Assembly (NCBI GenBank): GCA_963691705.1
Contig: OY829545.1
Span: 33,157,475-33,221,474, forward strand
Reading direction: 5' to 3'
DNA from: Viola odorata
Lineage: Eukaryota; Streptophyta; Magnoliopsida; Malpighiales; Violaceae
Length of the DNA stretch: 64,000 bases
Below are positions 45,895-55,777 of this stretch, piece after piece; position 1 is the first letter of the stretch, and the number at the start of each line of letters is the position of its first letter. The notes under the pieces are model-generated. The model was not told the DNA's origin and ran no database searches. It worked only from the letters and a program-made list of their open reading frames with translations. The position numbers were made by a program, and so were the translations under genes.

Positions 45895-45968
45895 AGACTG
45901 CTCACGCCCCCTGATGGACGCGTTGGCACCTTGTGACCAAGATCACTCAGAAATGCTCCATTTTTGCC

Positions 45969-45976
45969 TATAAATA
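45969..45976 (+). promoter_or_regulatory. LTR promoter TATA box of Tat C
   Basis: TATAAATA in tgcctataaatacctc, about 210 bp before the PBS-like site, fitting U3/R of this LTR. Confidence 0.65.
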
Positions 45977-46182
45977 CCTCCCCCACAAAGGAGGATGGTA
46001 AGCCTAAGATTACTAGCCAAAGCTCTGCTATTTCACACAATCACTACTGACTTAAGCATCGAAGTGTTTACGCCGGAGAGGGGTCTCCGGCGCTGTGCAG
46101 GTACACCGGACGTCGCGAACCATCGACCTCGGGGTTCATAATCCTCTACTATCCTACAGAAAACAAATCAGATCTTATCAAA

Positions 46183-46202
46183 TTGGTGCTTTCATTGAGA
46201 GC
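46183..46202 (+). promoter_or_regulatory. Primer-binding-site region of Tat C
   Basis: ttggtgctttcattgagagc two bases after a CA-ending LTR. The tRNA was not identified. Confidence 0.55.
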
Positions 46203-46266
46203 CTTGGTTCTATTAAGTGAGCATCCTTAATAGCCAAGCTCTGCTCCCTTAAAAATTCGGAGGATT

Positions 46267-47231
46267 ATGGAGTCCGAGTCGGATCTCCCGTCCCAGCCTT
46301 CTAGCCTCCCATATGAGACCCGCAGGCGACTTTTCGCTTTCGCCACCTCTGATGTCGGCACCACAGTGCAAGAAATCCCACCAGATGCCAGGACCCAGTC
46401 ACTCCCTTCTCCATTCGAGGGCACCCGCAGAAGGCGGTGCAGGCAACCCTCTTACGAATTCAATATCGGCTCTTCAAGCCCAGATAGATCAGTTGACAGA
46501 GCTGGCTGCAGGATTTACACCTCATCTTTCAGGACCCAGCGTGCCTTCTCATGTAATCTTTACTCCATCCATCGTTGCCGACCGACCGCTGTCACCCCGG
46601 CAGTCTAGAGATTTCACGTTATCCTTACCTTTGACATCAGCCCCTGTTGGAGTCATGCAACTCGCATAGGAGGTGAGCTCCTGTTCTTGAAGGAGAACGA
46701 TGGGACGGAGAGTATAGAGATCATTGGGGGAACAGGCGAGAGGAGATGTTTAGGGACCCATCTCCCAGGCACAGTGAGAGATCGAGTAGCAGAAGGCACC
46801 GGACTCGAACACCAAGGAGTCACAACCGATCTCCCAGGCAGCATAGTGAGTATGATTTTTGAGCTCAAAGGCAGTTAGACGAGCCCGCTCCCCCTCGTTA
46901 ACCACAGGGGATTCCTGATGATAATAATGGTCACCCATTCAGCCACCGTGTCAGGCATCATCGAGTCAATAGGCATGTAAAACTCCCTACGGAATCATAT
47001 GATGGCACAAAGGACCCTATCTCTCATCTTAATAAGGTGAAAGATTTTGTACAATTCCAAACTCACAGTGACGCGGCGTTATGCCAAATCTTCGTAATGA
47101 CGCTATCATAGGGTTCCATTGACAACTTTTCCCAACTAGAAACTAAATTTCGGAGCCGATTCAGCACGGTTGTTCCTATTAGGAAGTCTGCGGCAGCACT
47201 ATTCGATGTTCATCGAAAGCCACAAGAATCT
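46267..47231 (+). pseudogene. Tat C gag, N-terminal part (frameshifted)
   Basis: The likely start is ATG 46,267, but after about 50 codons the plausible frame switches (46,440-46,660 in another frame: ALQAQIDQLTELAAGF). It switches again to frame 3 by about 46,980, where the gag domain begins (YDGTKDPISHLNKV, DAALCQIFVMTL). An in-frame TAG at 47,109 follows. So at least two frameshifts and one stop. Downstream the frame is open. Confidence 0.65.
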
Positions 47232-48734
47232 TTGAAGGATTTTTTGAGTCGTTTTGACCTGGAGATGTCACTGACGCCAGGGGTCACCATTGATTTTGCT
47301 GTCGAAGCTTTGAAGCGTAACTGCCGCTATGGGAAGTTACGAGACACCTTGATGGTGGACCCACCGTCAACGCTAGATGCGTTAAGGCGAAAGGCCCACA
47401 ATTATGTGAGAATGGAGGAAGAAGAAAACAGGGAGCGAATTCAGAGTATACCTCAAGACGCGCATCCGGCCCCTAACGTCCACGTTACCGCAACCCCTGA
47501 CACACAGCCAACCGATGACTATGGGCAGCGAAAATATCACATCCCTAGAACCTCAAATCGGCAGAGAGGTAGCTTTTCGAGAGGAAGATTCAGGAATCCC
47601 CCTACTGGGAGGCAAACGGATCCACCTAAAGGGCAAATATACGATCCTGATCTCCCATCCCTCATACTCCCAAGGGCAGAAATTTTAGCGATAGTTCAGC
47701 AGCGAAACCTGCCTATCCGTTACCCCGCTCCTATGAAGCTAGGAGTGATTATGGGAGGAAGGGAAAATGCGTTCTGCAAGTTCCATAAAGTTAAAGGGCA
47801 CTCCACGGACGTGTACAGAGAATTGAAATTAGCAATAGAACGCTTAGTCGAAGAAGGCTACCTCGGGGAATTTGCCACCAAAGTAAAGGAGGAGGTCAGA
47901 AGTAATCTAGTGGACAAGGCGACTAGTGACAAGCAAGCGCCCTCTTACACCACGGAAGCCAACGCCATCCCCATCGGCAGGAATAAGGAATCGTTTGTGG
48001 TTAGCGAGGAGGACGTTCCTATAATCAATATTATAGCGGGAGGCACTCCGTATTTCAAAGAACCCACAACATCAGCACCCGCAGCTGGCGACAAACGAAA
48101 AAGAGAAAACGCGTTAGTAAAAAGTGAAGCGATAAGTGCGTTAGACCGAATGGTGCTGTCGTTCTCCGAAGAGGACGAAAGAGGCGTTGTTTATCCACAC
48201 AACGATGCGATAGTAGTCACACCCGTCATCGGCAATCATGGAGTTAGGAGAACCCTTGTCGACAACGGGAGCGCAGTCAACCTGTTCTTGCTCGAAGCCT
48301 ATAACTTGATGAAACATTCCGACAGCGAGCTAACACCTTGTAAGAAGCCAATAGTTGAGGTAGACGGGGTCCCAATCCCGGTGGTAGGAGTTACAACGCT
48401 ACCAGTATACTTTAGAGAGGATACTTCCAAACGGTCGGAAGAATTGTTGTTCTTGGTTGTAGACCTGTCATTGCCTTACAACGCTATACTCGGGCGGCCA
48501 TACCTCAATCACTTTGGAGCTGCGATATCACAAAAACATCTGAAGATGAAATACCCTTCGTGGAATGGAGTGGTCTCGATCAAAGGGGACCAGAAGTTAG
48601 CTGCCGAGTGCTATTTACTTATGACCCAAAAGAGTTGTGACCGTTATGTGTGCGTGGCAGACGACCCTTTCGAAGATAGAGAGGAAAAGCGTACTCAGCC
48701 AGTAGACAACATGAAGCCAATTCCCGTCAGATGA
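47232..48734 (+). pseudogene. Tat C gag C-terminus and protease
   Basis: 500 open codons, but the first codon lies inside the gag domain (FLSRFDLEMSLTPGV), so it is a fragment of the frame closed by the TAG at 47,109. A Tat-type zinc motif, CKFHKVKGHSTDVY, has its last Cys replaced by Tyr (TAC for TGC). The protease has the DNGS active site (RRTLVDNGSAVNLF, about 48,250-48,290) and ILGRPYLNHF. It ends in TGA at 48,732-48,734, in the place where the linker to RT should continue (VEGANFLVSKK follows in frame). Confidence 0.85.
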
Positions 48735-49245
48735 GTCGAAGGAGCAAATTTCTTGGTTAGCAAAAAATTGAACGCAGAAGAAAGCGCACAGCTAGCTCAA
48801 TTATTGAACAGATGTAAAGGAGAATTCATGTGGAAGCCAGCAGATATGTCAGGAATTTCACGAGAAACAACAGAGCACCGACTTAACGTTAACCCTGACG
48901 TCACACCCGTCCAGCAAAAGAGGCGAGCTTTCTCACTTGAAAAGATGATAGCTATCGAGAAAGAGATATCAAAACTCACGGATGCTGGCTTCATCAAAGA
49001 AGTCCAGTACCCAACATGGTTGGCTAATCCTGTCCTAGTCCCAAAACCTAACGGAGAATGGCGCATGTGTATTGACTTCACTGATTTGAATGATGCCTGT
49101 CCCAAAGACTGTTATCCTCTTCCTCGAATTGATCAACTAGTCGACCAAACTACGGGATACGCCTACCTAAGCTCGTTGGATGCCGTTTGGATTAAAGAAT
49201 GTTGGGGCAATATTCCAGCGCATGGCAAATAAAGTCTTCGAGAAG
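48735..49245 (+). pseudogene. Tat C reverse transcriptase fragment
   Basis: RT fingers are well preserved (EISKLTDAGFIKEVQYPTW, WRMCIDFTDLNDACPKDCYP, YLSSLDA). At about 49,180 a deletion joins LDA directly to the later motif FGLKNVGA (now out of frame), removing the segment between. The frame then ends at the copia insertion at 49,246, before the catalytic YVDD. About one third of the RT domain is lost or outside. Confidence 0.85.
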
Positions 49246-49389
49246 TGTTAGAAAGTAGTGTATATATACATGTATTCATATTCGTACGTATGTGTATTAA
49301 AGTAGATGTATAGTATTTAGCTTGTCCTATAAATAGAGGACTATGTACATGTATACTTGGTAAGATGTATTAATGAGATATACACTTCA

Positions 49390-50051
49390 AAATATATGGT
49401 AGCGGAGCAAATTTTGCTCCCTCTGCTGTCTTTGCTCCGTTGAGATACTTCCCGGCGTCTCTGATTCTCACCACCCCCGTAGAAAGGAGCGGAAGGACGT
49501 TGCAAGTCGGACGGTGGTGGTTTCGAGTCATTCCGATCACCGACACGCTGTCACTCTCCGCATTTGTCCAACTGCGTCGTCTGGTGTCGGAGGCGCATGG
49601 GGGCGCATGCCAGCTCTGTTTTGGTCCCGTTGGTTGGGTTTTGCTCGCCTTGAGGTTGTCATCACGTCTGTAAAGTTTCGTTGTATTCTGACAACGTTTA
49701 CTCTCTGAATTTTGCATAATACCGAATCTGTCCCTATTTGGTATTTATTTTCTTGAGCTATTTGGTGTATATCACTTGGTGTGGACTCGGTGGTGGTCCG
49801 TTTGCTGCTCTAAAATTTGGTATTTATTCTCTCAAATTACTTGGTTGGCTTGTTTGTGTTAAGTTCGTATTTGCTACGTATTTGTTTGGTTGGCTGCGTA
49901 TTTGCTCCATATCTGCTACATATTTATTGCGTATTTGTTGTGTATTCGCTACACATTTGCTCCGTATTTGCTTCGTATGATTTGATATTTGCTGCGTATC
50001 TGCTGTGTATTGGCTGCACATTCGCTCTGTATTTGCTGCTGGGATTGTGCC
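49390..50051 (+). other. Copia leader with 13-14 bp degenerate repeats
   Basis: It contains the PBS at 49,397-49,408. From about 49,890 to 50,040 the phrase gctgcgtatttgct and variants repeat with a 13-14 bp period. No start codon is used before 50,052 as far as I can tell. Short frames over the repeat are artefacts. Confidence 0.65.
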
Positions 50052-50650
50052 ATGGCTGCTAATCTTGTCGAGGTACCTAGCTCCTCTTCTGAAAAGACTG
50101 TAACAATCTCTATAGATGAGTTCGCTAGATTCTCTGAGTATCTCTCTTCTTCTGGAAAGACTATAACTATCTCTGCCACTGAGTTTGCTAGATTCTCTCA
50201 GTATCTGCAATGTGCGAAGGCTACATCTGGTACTAGTTCAGCTGGGAGAGGTAAAACTTGTCTTATTTCTTCTTCCAACCAATGGGTTATTGATTCTGGT
50301 GCGAATGAGCACATGACAGGTAATCCCAATGTCTTCTCGAGCATCAAGAGAGTTACAACACCCACACCTGTTACTATTGCAGATGACACTACTTGTAATG
50401 TTGTGGGTTCCGGCATTGTCAACCCTACATCTGCTATTACCATGTCATCTGTGCTTAGTTTACCAGAGTTGACATTTAATTTGATGTCTGTGAGTAAACT
50501 AACCAAAGACCTGAATTGCTTCATCTCTTTCTTCCCTGATCATTGTCTATTTCAGGATATTGTGACAAAATAGGTCATTGGCAGAGGACACGTATCTGGT
50601 GGTCTTTACATTCTCGATTCATCGGTCCCAAAATCAGTTACGTGTTTTAG
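50052..50650 (+). pseudogene. Copia gag remnant, protease and gag-pre-integrase
   Basis: ATG 50,052 in good context (gccatgg). The first 60 residues contain two copies of a short unit (KTVTISIDEFARFSEYL and KTITISATEFARFSQYL). The protease motif WVIDSGANEHMTGN follows (about 50,283-50,325), then LPELTFNLMSVSKLT of the gag-pre-integrase region. TAG at 50,571-50,573 ends the frame, but the family sequence (VIGRGHVSGGLYILD) continues in frame to about 50,630. No RNA-binding zinc knuckle is seen, so gag is nearly all deleted. The integrase is absent. Confidence 0.8.
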
Positions 50651-50652
50651 TG

Positions 50653-51119
50653 TTAATAGGTAGGACGGGGCGGCTGCTTCGTTGAGCCGCCCTACGGAAT
50701 CAAGAGCTCCAAGTGGGACATTTTTGGTAAGCAGAACTGGCGATGCGGGATGAACCGGAAGCCGGGTTACAGTGCCCAACTGCGCGCTAACCTAGAACCC
50801 ACAAAGGGTGTTGGTCGATTAAGACAGCAGGACGGTGGTCATGGAAGTCGAAATCCGCTAAGGATTGTGTAACAACTCACCTGCCGAATCAACTAGCCCC
50901 GAAAATGGATGGCGCTTAAGCGCGCGACCCACACCCGGCCGTCGGGGCAAGAGCCAGGCCCCGATGAGTAGGAGGGCGCGACGGTCGCTGCAAAACCTGG
51001 GGCGCGAGCCCGGGCGGAGCGGCCGCCGGTGCAGATCTTGGTGGTAGTAGCAAATATTCAAATGAGAACTTTGAAGGCCGAAGAGGGGAAAGGTTCCATG
51101 TGAATGACACTTGCACATT
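50653..51119 (+). rRNA. Partial 25S (28S-like) rRNA gene fragment
   Basis: About 465 bp matches the plant 25S rRNA interior in sense orientation, recognised from phrases such as gaatcaagagctccaagtgg, ctgcttcgttgagccgcc, ggtaagcagaactggcgatg, gggttggtcg-like and atattcaaatgagaactttg. A few substitutions from the conserved sequence are visible (for example ttacagtgcc for ttacggtgcc, gggcgcgacgg for gggcgcggcgg). The left end abuts copia sequence, the right end abuts the pararetrovirus. It is a pseudogene piece, not a functional rRNA unit. Confidence 0.93.
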
Positions 51120-54080
51120 GAATGGATAGATTTGGGTAATAAAAGGAGTTCCTAATATTATTTTTTGATTTAAATTTTTTACGAGTATAAATGAGTTTCT
51201 TAGACAGAATCCCTCATTACATATATTTACATTGGAAAGTTTATAATTAATCTGAAGTTTATTTCTGTTAGCTCTAGATAAATGTTCTTTGGTCTTTTCA
51301 TAGTATTGAGTTGGTATTATTCCTTCTTGAATACAATTTTGGTCGGCTCCTGAGTCTACTAGTGCCCAAGTATTTATATGGAATTCTTTGTTTATGATTA
51401 AATCTATATCAATATACCATTTTTGAAATTCTATTCTAGAGATTGCATTTAGGAAATTTTCTTCTGTGATTCCTAAAGCTTCATTTGCTATTTCTTGATT
51501 TAGTTCTTCTAAATTTTTGAGTTGATTTTCGTTTTGCTCTAACATCATAAATTTTATGTTTAATTTAGTATTTTCTACTTGTAAATTTTTTATATCTATT
51601 TTTATTTTTTTTATTTCTTCTTTTAAATCTTGAGTTGATATATTAGATTCTTTAGGGGAAAATCTATTAATAATTGTTTTTAAACTATAGGGTTCTATTT
51701 TTTTACTTTCTTTTTCTTTTATTATTAAATATTTTAATTTATTTAGATAGTCTCTTTGTATTTCAGGATCTTCAATTTTTCCTAATATTTCTATCAACAT
51801 TTCTTTTTCTTTAGTAATTGTATTTATTTGTTTATATACACAAAAGCAGATATTGGGATTTTCTTCTTCAGATTGTTCATTGCTATTGGAAGAGTTATCC
51901 TGAATCGGGTCAATTTCCAATTCTTCACTACTACTTTCTAGGTTTGAATCATTATCATCGGTGCTAGAATTTAATAGTTGTATCATTTGGTTTTTAAGTT
52001 CTTCATCAATTTGAAGTTCCTGAATTTTCTGCTTCATTCTGCAATTATTTTTATAATGTCCTTTTTGTCCATACTTAAAACAAGTAGGGATTTTATTTTG
52101 TTTATTGGGTCTAAATTTATTAAACCATTTTTTATAATATTTTCTTTGGTAACTTTTATTAGGTCTTTCCTGATATGTAGGGGTTTTATAATTTTTCCTT
52201 ATTGTTCTTCTTTGTTTTTTATATTTTCTTGAAGGAGGTATTATTGTTTCATATCCATATTGAGCACAGAATGATCCTAATTCTTTTCTACTTTGATGAA
52301 GTTCATTTTTCATTTTAGCTTTTAGTTTTAAATCAGTGCAGAGTGCTAGTCCTTCATTATTAATATGTGCGATAATTTCACCATAGGTTAATATTGAATA
52401 AGGAATTATTCCACTATAGATATTTTTAATTCTAGTTTTTACTTTTTCTGCGAATAGTTTTAGTAGTCCTGAAATAAATTTTTCTTTCCAGAAGGAATGA
52501 TTACAATCTTCTTTCATGAATATTTTTGTTAGAAACATATCCTTATACCATCTGAAATCTTGTAGTTTTGGACAGGTTAAATTAACTAGTATTTTTGTTG
52601 TTTTTTCCTGAAATTGACTTGGTTCTCCCACAAAATGTTTTAATATAGTGTATGCTAATACATTAGTGGCGTCCTCTTTGGATTCATCATTTTTTGTTTT
52701 TACCGCATTTATTATTTCTAATTTTTCTTCTAGAGTGAGATAGTTATCCCACCAACTTTTAAGTTGTCCTGTAAATCCTGAAATAATTATTTGGGCTACA
52801 TATTTATCTGAATTTCCTCTTGTTTTATATGCGGTGGCTGCCATCATCATATTTTCTAACATGGTTATTATATTATGCTCACTTTGTCCATCTAAATTCC
52901 ATTCTAAAATACTTTGACCATCGTAATTATATTGAGTTCTGGTATTCATATCCTCTGATTGTACATCAGGGAAGGTTGGTCGAGGATAAAAGTGCTTTAT
53001 TCTAGGTTTTTGGTAATTTTTAGTTCTTAGTTTATTAATTTCTAATTCTTGAAATTGTTCTGAAATATCTTTTATATCTTGTTCTTTAATTTCTTCTGTT
53101 AATACAAAAATTTGGTTTTTAGATTTCATATTTATTATATCTAAATATTCGTCTTCTTTTTTAAATTTAAAATTCATTATTTCAGAATTAGTCATTTCAA
53201 TTGGTTTGAACAAAGGTTGAGTAAGAATGTTCATTTTTTCTTGTTTCTTACTAGTTTCTGCTCCTACTGTAGTACTTTTAAATTGAATAGGTGGAGGAAG
53301 ATTTGCTTCTACAGTAGTTATTTGTGTTGCTAAAGTATTTAGCATGAGGTTTGTATAATTATTTTGGTTTTGAATATTTTGAATATCTTTTAGATTTATA
53401 TCTCTGGTTTCTTCAGGAATGTGTTTAAATGGTGAAGCTGAGATGATGTTATTATGATGTGTTATATGTACTTCTTCTAATGGAGGATATACAGATTCTA
53501 CTTTTGTATCTAAGGCAGTTTTCCATATCTGCTTTGCAGATTTTATTACGTTGATGTTTTTTATATCGTGTAAATCTAATTGTTTTTGAAACCAAATGAA
53601 AAATGGAATATGAATTTGTAATTCTTCTAGATCTTTATAAAATCTTTCCTGAATATAATCTTTTTCTTCTTTAGTAAAGGTTTTAAAAAATTGTGTTCTT
53701 AGTCCAATTTTTGAAGGATCATAAAATTCTTTTCTTAATCTTTCTTTATCTATTTTATATTTATCAGTTTTAATCATATTTAGTTGATTTAAATATCTCA
53801 TGTCACTATGCGTAGGAGATGGTGATCTTATAATTTCTTGTTCGCTATTTTGATCTATATTTTGATAATATGGTCGTGGAATATTTTTGTTAAAATCAAC
53901 ACCTCTTAATATTGATCCTGATAAAGATCTAGATAAAATTGGTCTTTCGATATTACTTACTGATCTTCTAAAACTAGTTGTGTTTAAAGGTTCAAGATGT
54001 GATTCAAATATTAATCTTATATTTCCATATTCATCTTCTTCTGTTTTTACTGGTTGTGTTCGTGGTATTATGGCTTGTGA
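51120..54080 (-). pseudogene. Pararetroviral coat-like / protease polyprotein, truncated
   Basis: Open from just after the movement-protein stop (54,081) in the same frame, with ATG at 53,801. The central region resembles caulimovirid coat protein: Lys-rich segments are followed by a CCHC knuckle near 52,040-52,085 in which the second Cys is Tyr. An acidic Ser/Glu stretch, a coiled-coil-like region and an aspartic protease with DSGAD near 51,345-51,360 follow. RT is missing because viral sequence ends at 51,119. The reading frame nevertheless stays open into antisense 25S rDNA to 50,916, adding a non-viral Pro/Arg-rich tail. The knuckle change and loss of RT make it non-functional as a polyprotein. 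Confidence 0.83.
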
Positions 54081-54842
54081 TTAGTTTGCTTTAGATAAAA
54101 TCCATTCATTGGGTAAAGTAACTTGGTTCCATTGTAATAATTTTTGCGTTTGTATCATAGCATGTTCCGTATTAGCTTCGATTAAAAGTGTTTCATTTTT
54201 TGGAGAATGTTTTATAGGTTTAGGATTTATATTAGTTGTCATTACCTTGTAATATATTATGTATATTAATGCTATATTTCTAGAGTCTTTAATCATGTTA
54301 TCTGGAGTTTTAATATTTAAAGTTAAAGTTTTTAAAATGTTTGGATCAAATAGAGATATTGAAAAGTTTGGATAACAATTAAAATAGACTGGTCCTTTAA
54401 CCAAGTTTGATTGGAAAACTGCTAATAAGGAATCATTGAATTTTTGAAATCTCGCGTCCTTTAGGCACATTAATATTGGGGAATCTAAACCTTGTTGATG
54501 TAAAGGTTTTACGGCTATTTGTATTAATCCAATATGCAAAAATTTATATTTTTGCTTAACAGTTTCTATCTGATGAGATTCGATTAATTGAATAGTCTCA
54601 ATTTGAGGATTTATTGGTATAGTTTGTTCGGTAGTTTCTATTAAATAATCTTGAAATAAATCTAGTGTTCCTATTTGATATATTTTCTTTTTTGGTTCTT
54701 TAGGTATGGTCCAATTTTGCAATTGTTGTTCAATTTTTGCTATGTGATATTCTTGTCTGTTATATTCTTCTAAATTGTGGTCTAATATATTTTCGTTGAA
54801 ATGATTATTGGATCCTACCAGGAATTTTGCAATACGCTTCAT
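54081..54842 (-). CDS. Pararetroviral movement protein (30K superfamily)
   Basis: 253 codons from ATG 54,842. The central part (about 54,330-54,560) has the 30K movement-protein pattern, with KFLHIGLIQIAV and the LKDARF region. In the virus it would form or line plasmodesmal tubules for cell-to-cell spread. The stop at 54,081-54,083 is in the same frame as the coat-like region downstream, so either this is the natural end or a polyprotein frame has acquired a stop; the sequence alone does not decide. No internal stop is seen. Confidence 0.75.
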   Translation of the reverse strand: MKRIAKFLVGSNNHFNENILDHNLEEYNRQEYHIAKIEQQLQNWTIPKEPKKKIYQIGTLDLFQDYLIETTEQTIPINPQIETIQLIESHQIETVKQKYKFLHIGLIQIAVKPLHQQGLDSPILMCLKDARFQKFNDSLLAVFQSNLVKGPVYFNCYPNFSISLFDPNILKTLTLNIKTPDNMIKDSRNIALIYIIYYKVMTTNINPKPIKHSPKNETLLIEANTEHAMIQTQKLLQWNQVTLPNEWILSKAN

Positions 54843-54925
54843 GGTAAAATGGATTTTATTTAGGTATCTTATAGGGAAATAGAGATAACAGTATTAATTA
54901 GTAATATTATTTCTTGCTTCCGAGA

Positions 54926-55777
54926 TTACACCTTTTTGGTTGGGACCACCACCGGGACCACCCTTCCTGTGGGCTGACCAATGGATTTACTGGCTGACCA
55001 AGCACCCAAATTGGCTTCTTCTCCGATGTAAGAAATAACATTCCAATCAATATTCTTACCTCTACCGCCGCCGGAAGTGCTGGCTAGTGGCTCCGCTACC
55101 AATAAATTCTCAGATCGATAACAGGGAGCTGGCAGAGTTGAGGATGATGGATGTGGATGTTCTGTATGTCGAGCTAATAGATCTAGTAGGTGAGCTTCAT
55201 AAGTAGAAGAGGGAGCTGGCAGAGTTGAGGATGATGGAAGTAGTTCATGTTCATGTTGAAGTGGAGAGATAGGAGTGTTTATAACTTTATTAGTTTCTTC
55301 GATCATTTGTTTGTTGGACCCTGCTCGTACAGGGAAGATCATATTTGGAGGTAGTTCAAGTGATAGTTCAAGCGAAGTTGAAGTGAGGTTGGTTGGATTC
55401 ATGGTGGTAGTTGAATTAGTGATAATTTCTTTTAATTTTTTATATTTTTCCACCTTTTGTTTCTTTTTCTGGCTCTCAACGTTTTCTGCATACTGATTAA
55501 GTGTATGCATAATAGTTTGAATAGTTTTATTAGTGGCTTCTATCATATTTGTGAAAAGTTCAATTTTTATTAAATCTTCATTCCATAAAGGAGTTTCAGT
55601 ATTAGAGATTGGAATTATACTTTCACTTATTATTTCATTATAAAGATTTTCAATATAGGATTTTTGAATATCATCACATTTAGAAGATAGTTCTGTTTTT
55701 AATTCATATAAATCAGAAAGTTTATTAGTTTTTAGTTCAGAAAAACAGTAAGCTAATTCTTTGAAAATGAAAGACAT
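54926..55777 (-). CDS. Pararetroviral ORF1 protein, unknown function
   Basis: 283 codons, first ATG after the leader (55,777), 83 bp upstream of the movement-protein ATG. The N-terminal half is helical and Lys/Glu-rich with a coiled-coil-like stretch (NVESQKKKQKVEKYKKLKE). The C-terminal half contains the duplicated phrase PSSSTLPAP (nucleotides about 55,128 and 55,212) and ends in a hydrophobic-basic tail. A PBS-like TGGTAGCGGAGC lies inside it (55,090-55,101, minus strand). No known domain recognised; position suggests a virion-associated or accessory protein (inference). Confidence 0.65.
   Translation of the reverse strand: MSFIFKELAYCFSELKTNKLSDLYELKTELSSKCDDIQKSYIENLYNEIISESIIPISNTETPLWNEDLIKIELFTNMIEATNKTIQTIMHTLNQYAENVESQKKKQKVEKYKKLKEIITNSTTTMNPTNLTSTSLELSLELPPNMIFPVRAGSNKQMIEETNKVINTPISPLQHEHELLPSSSTLPAPSSTYEAHLLDLLARHTEHPHPSSSTLPAPCYRSENLLVAEPLASTSGGGRGKNIDWNVISYIGEEANLGAWSASKSIGQPTGRVVPVVVPTKKV

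Larger units (their letters stand above)
45895..49245 (+). mobile_element. Tat element C (LTR end, gag, protease, RT fragment)
   Basis: Plus-strand element beginning in its LTR right after the gap. TATAAATA lies at 45,969, the LTR probably ends at 46,180, and ttggtgctttcattgagagc (46,183-46,202) is the motif seen after many Tat LTRs. Gag, protease and the first half of RT follow. A copia element interrupts it at 49,246. Its LTR is unlike those of elements A and B, so it is a different family. Confidence 0.85.
49246..50652 (+). mobile_element. Ty1/copia element, internally deleted and 3' truncated
   Basis: A short 5' LTR (49,246-49,389; TGTTAGAAAG...CTTCA; TATAAATA at 49,328) is followed by PBS TGGTAGCGGAGC (49,397-49,408), a leader, then a frame with copia protease and gag-pre-integrase. 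Most of gag is missing and integrase onward is replaced by the 25S rDNA fragment at about 50,653. It inserted into Tat C pol; the left 5 bp flank is AGAAG. Confidence 0.82.

Noticed and set aside
45642..46040. Open frames crossing the N run
   Set aside because: They exist only because unknown bases are treated as codons.
1..49245. Window start (RT just at YVDD) looked like the direct continuation of Tat C, which breaks just before YVDD at 49,245
   Set aside because: Interesting coincidence only: position 1 is an arbitrary window edge, and the LTRs associated with the two pieces are unrelated.
55090..55101. Primer-binding site of the pararetrovirus inside ORF1
   Set aside because: Identical to retroelement PBS motifs but located in a coding frame 680 bp after the promoter; caulimovirid minus-strand priming sites usually define the genome origin outside the first ORF. 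Kept only as a sequence coincidence to test.
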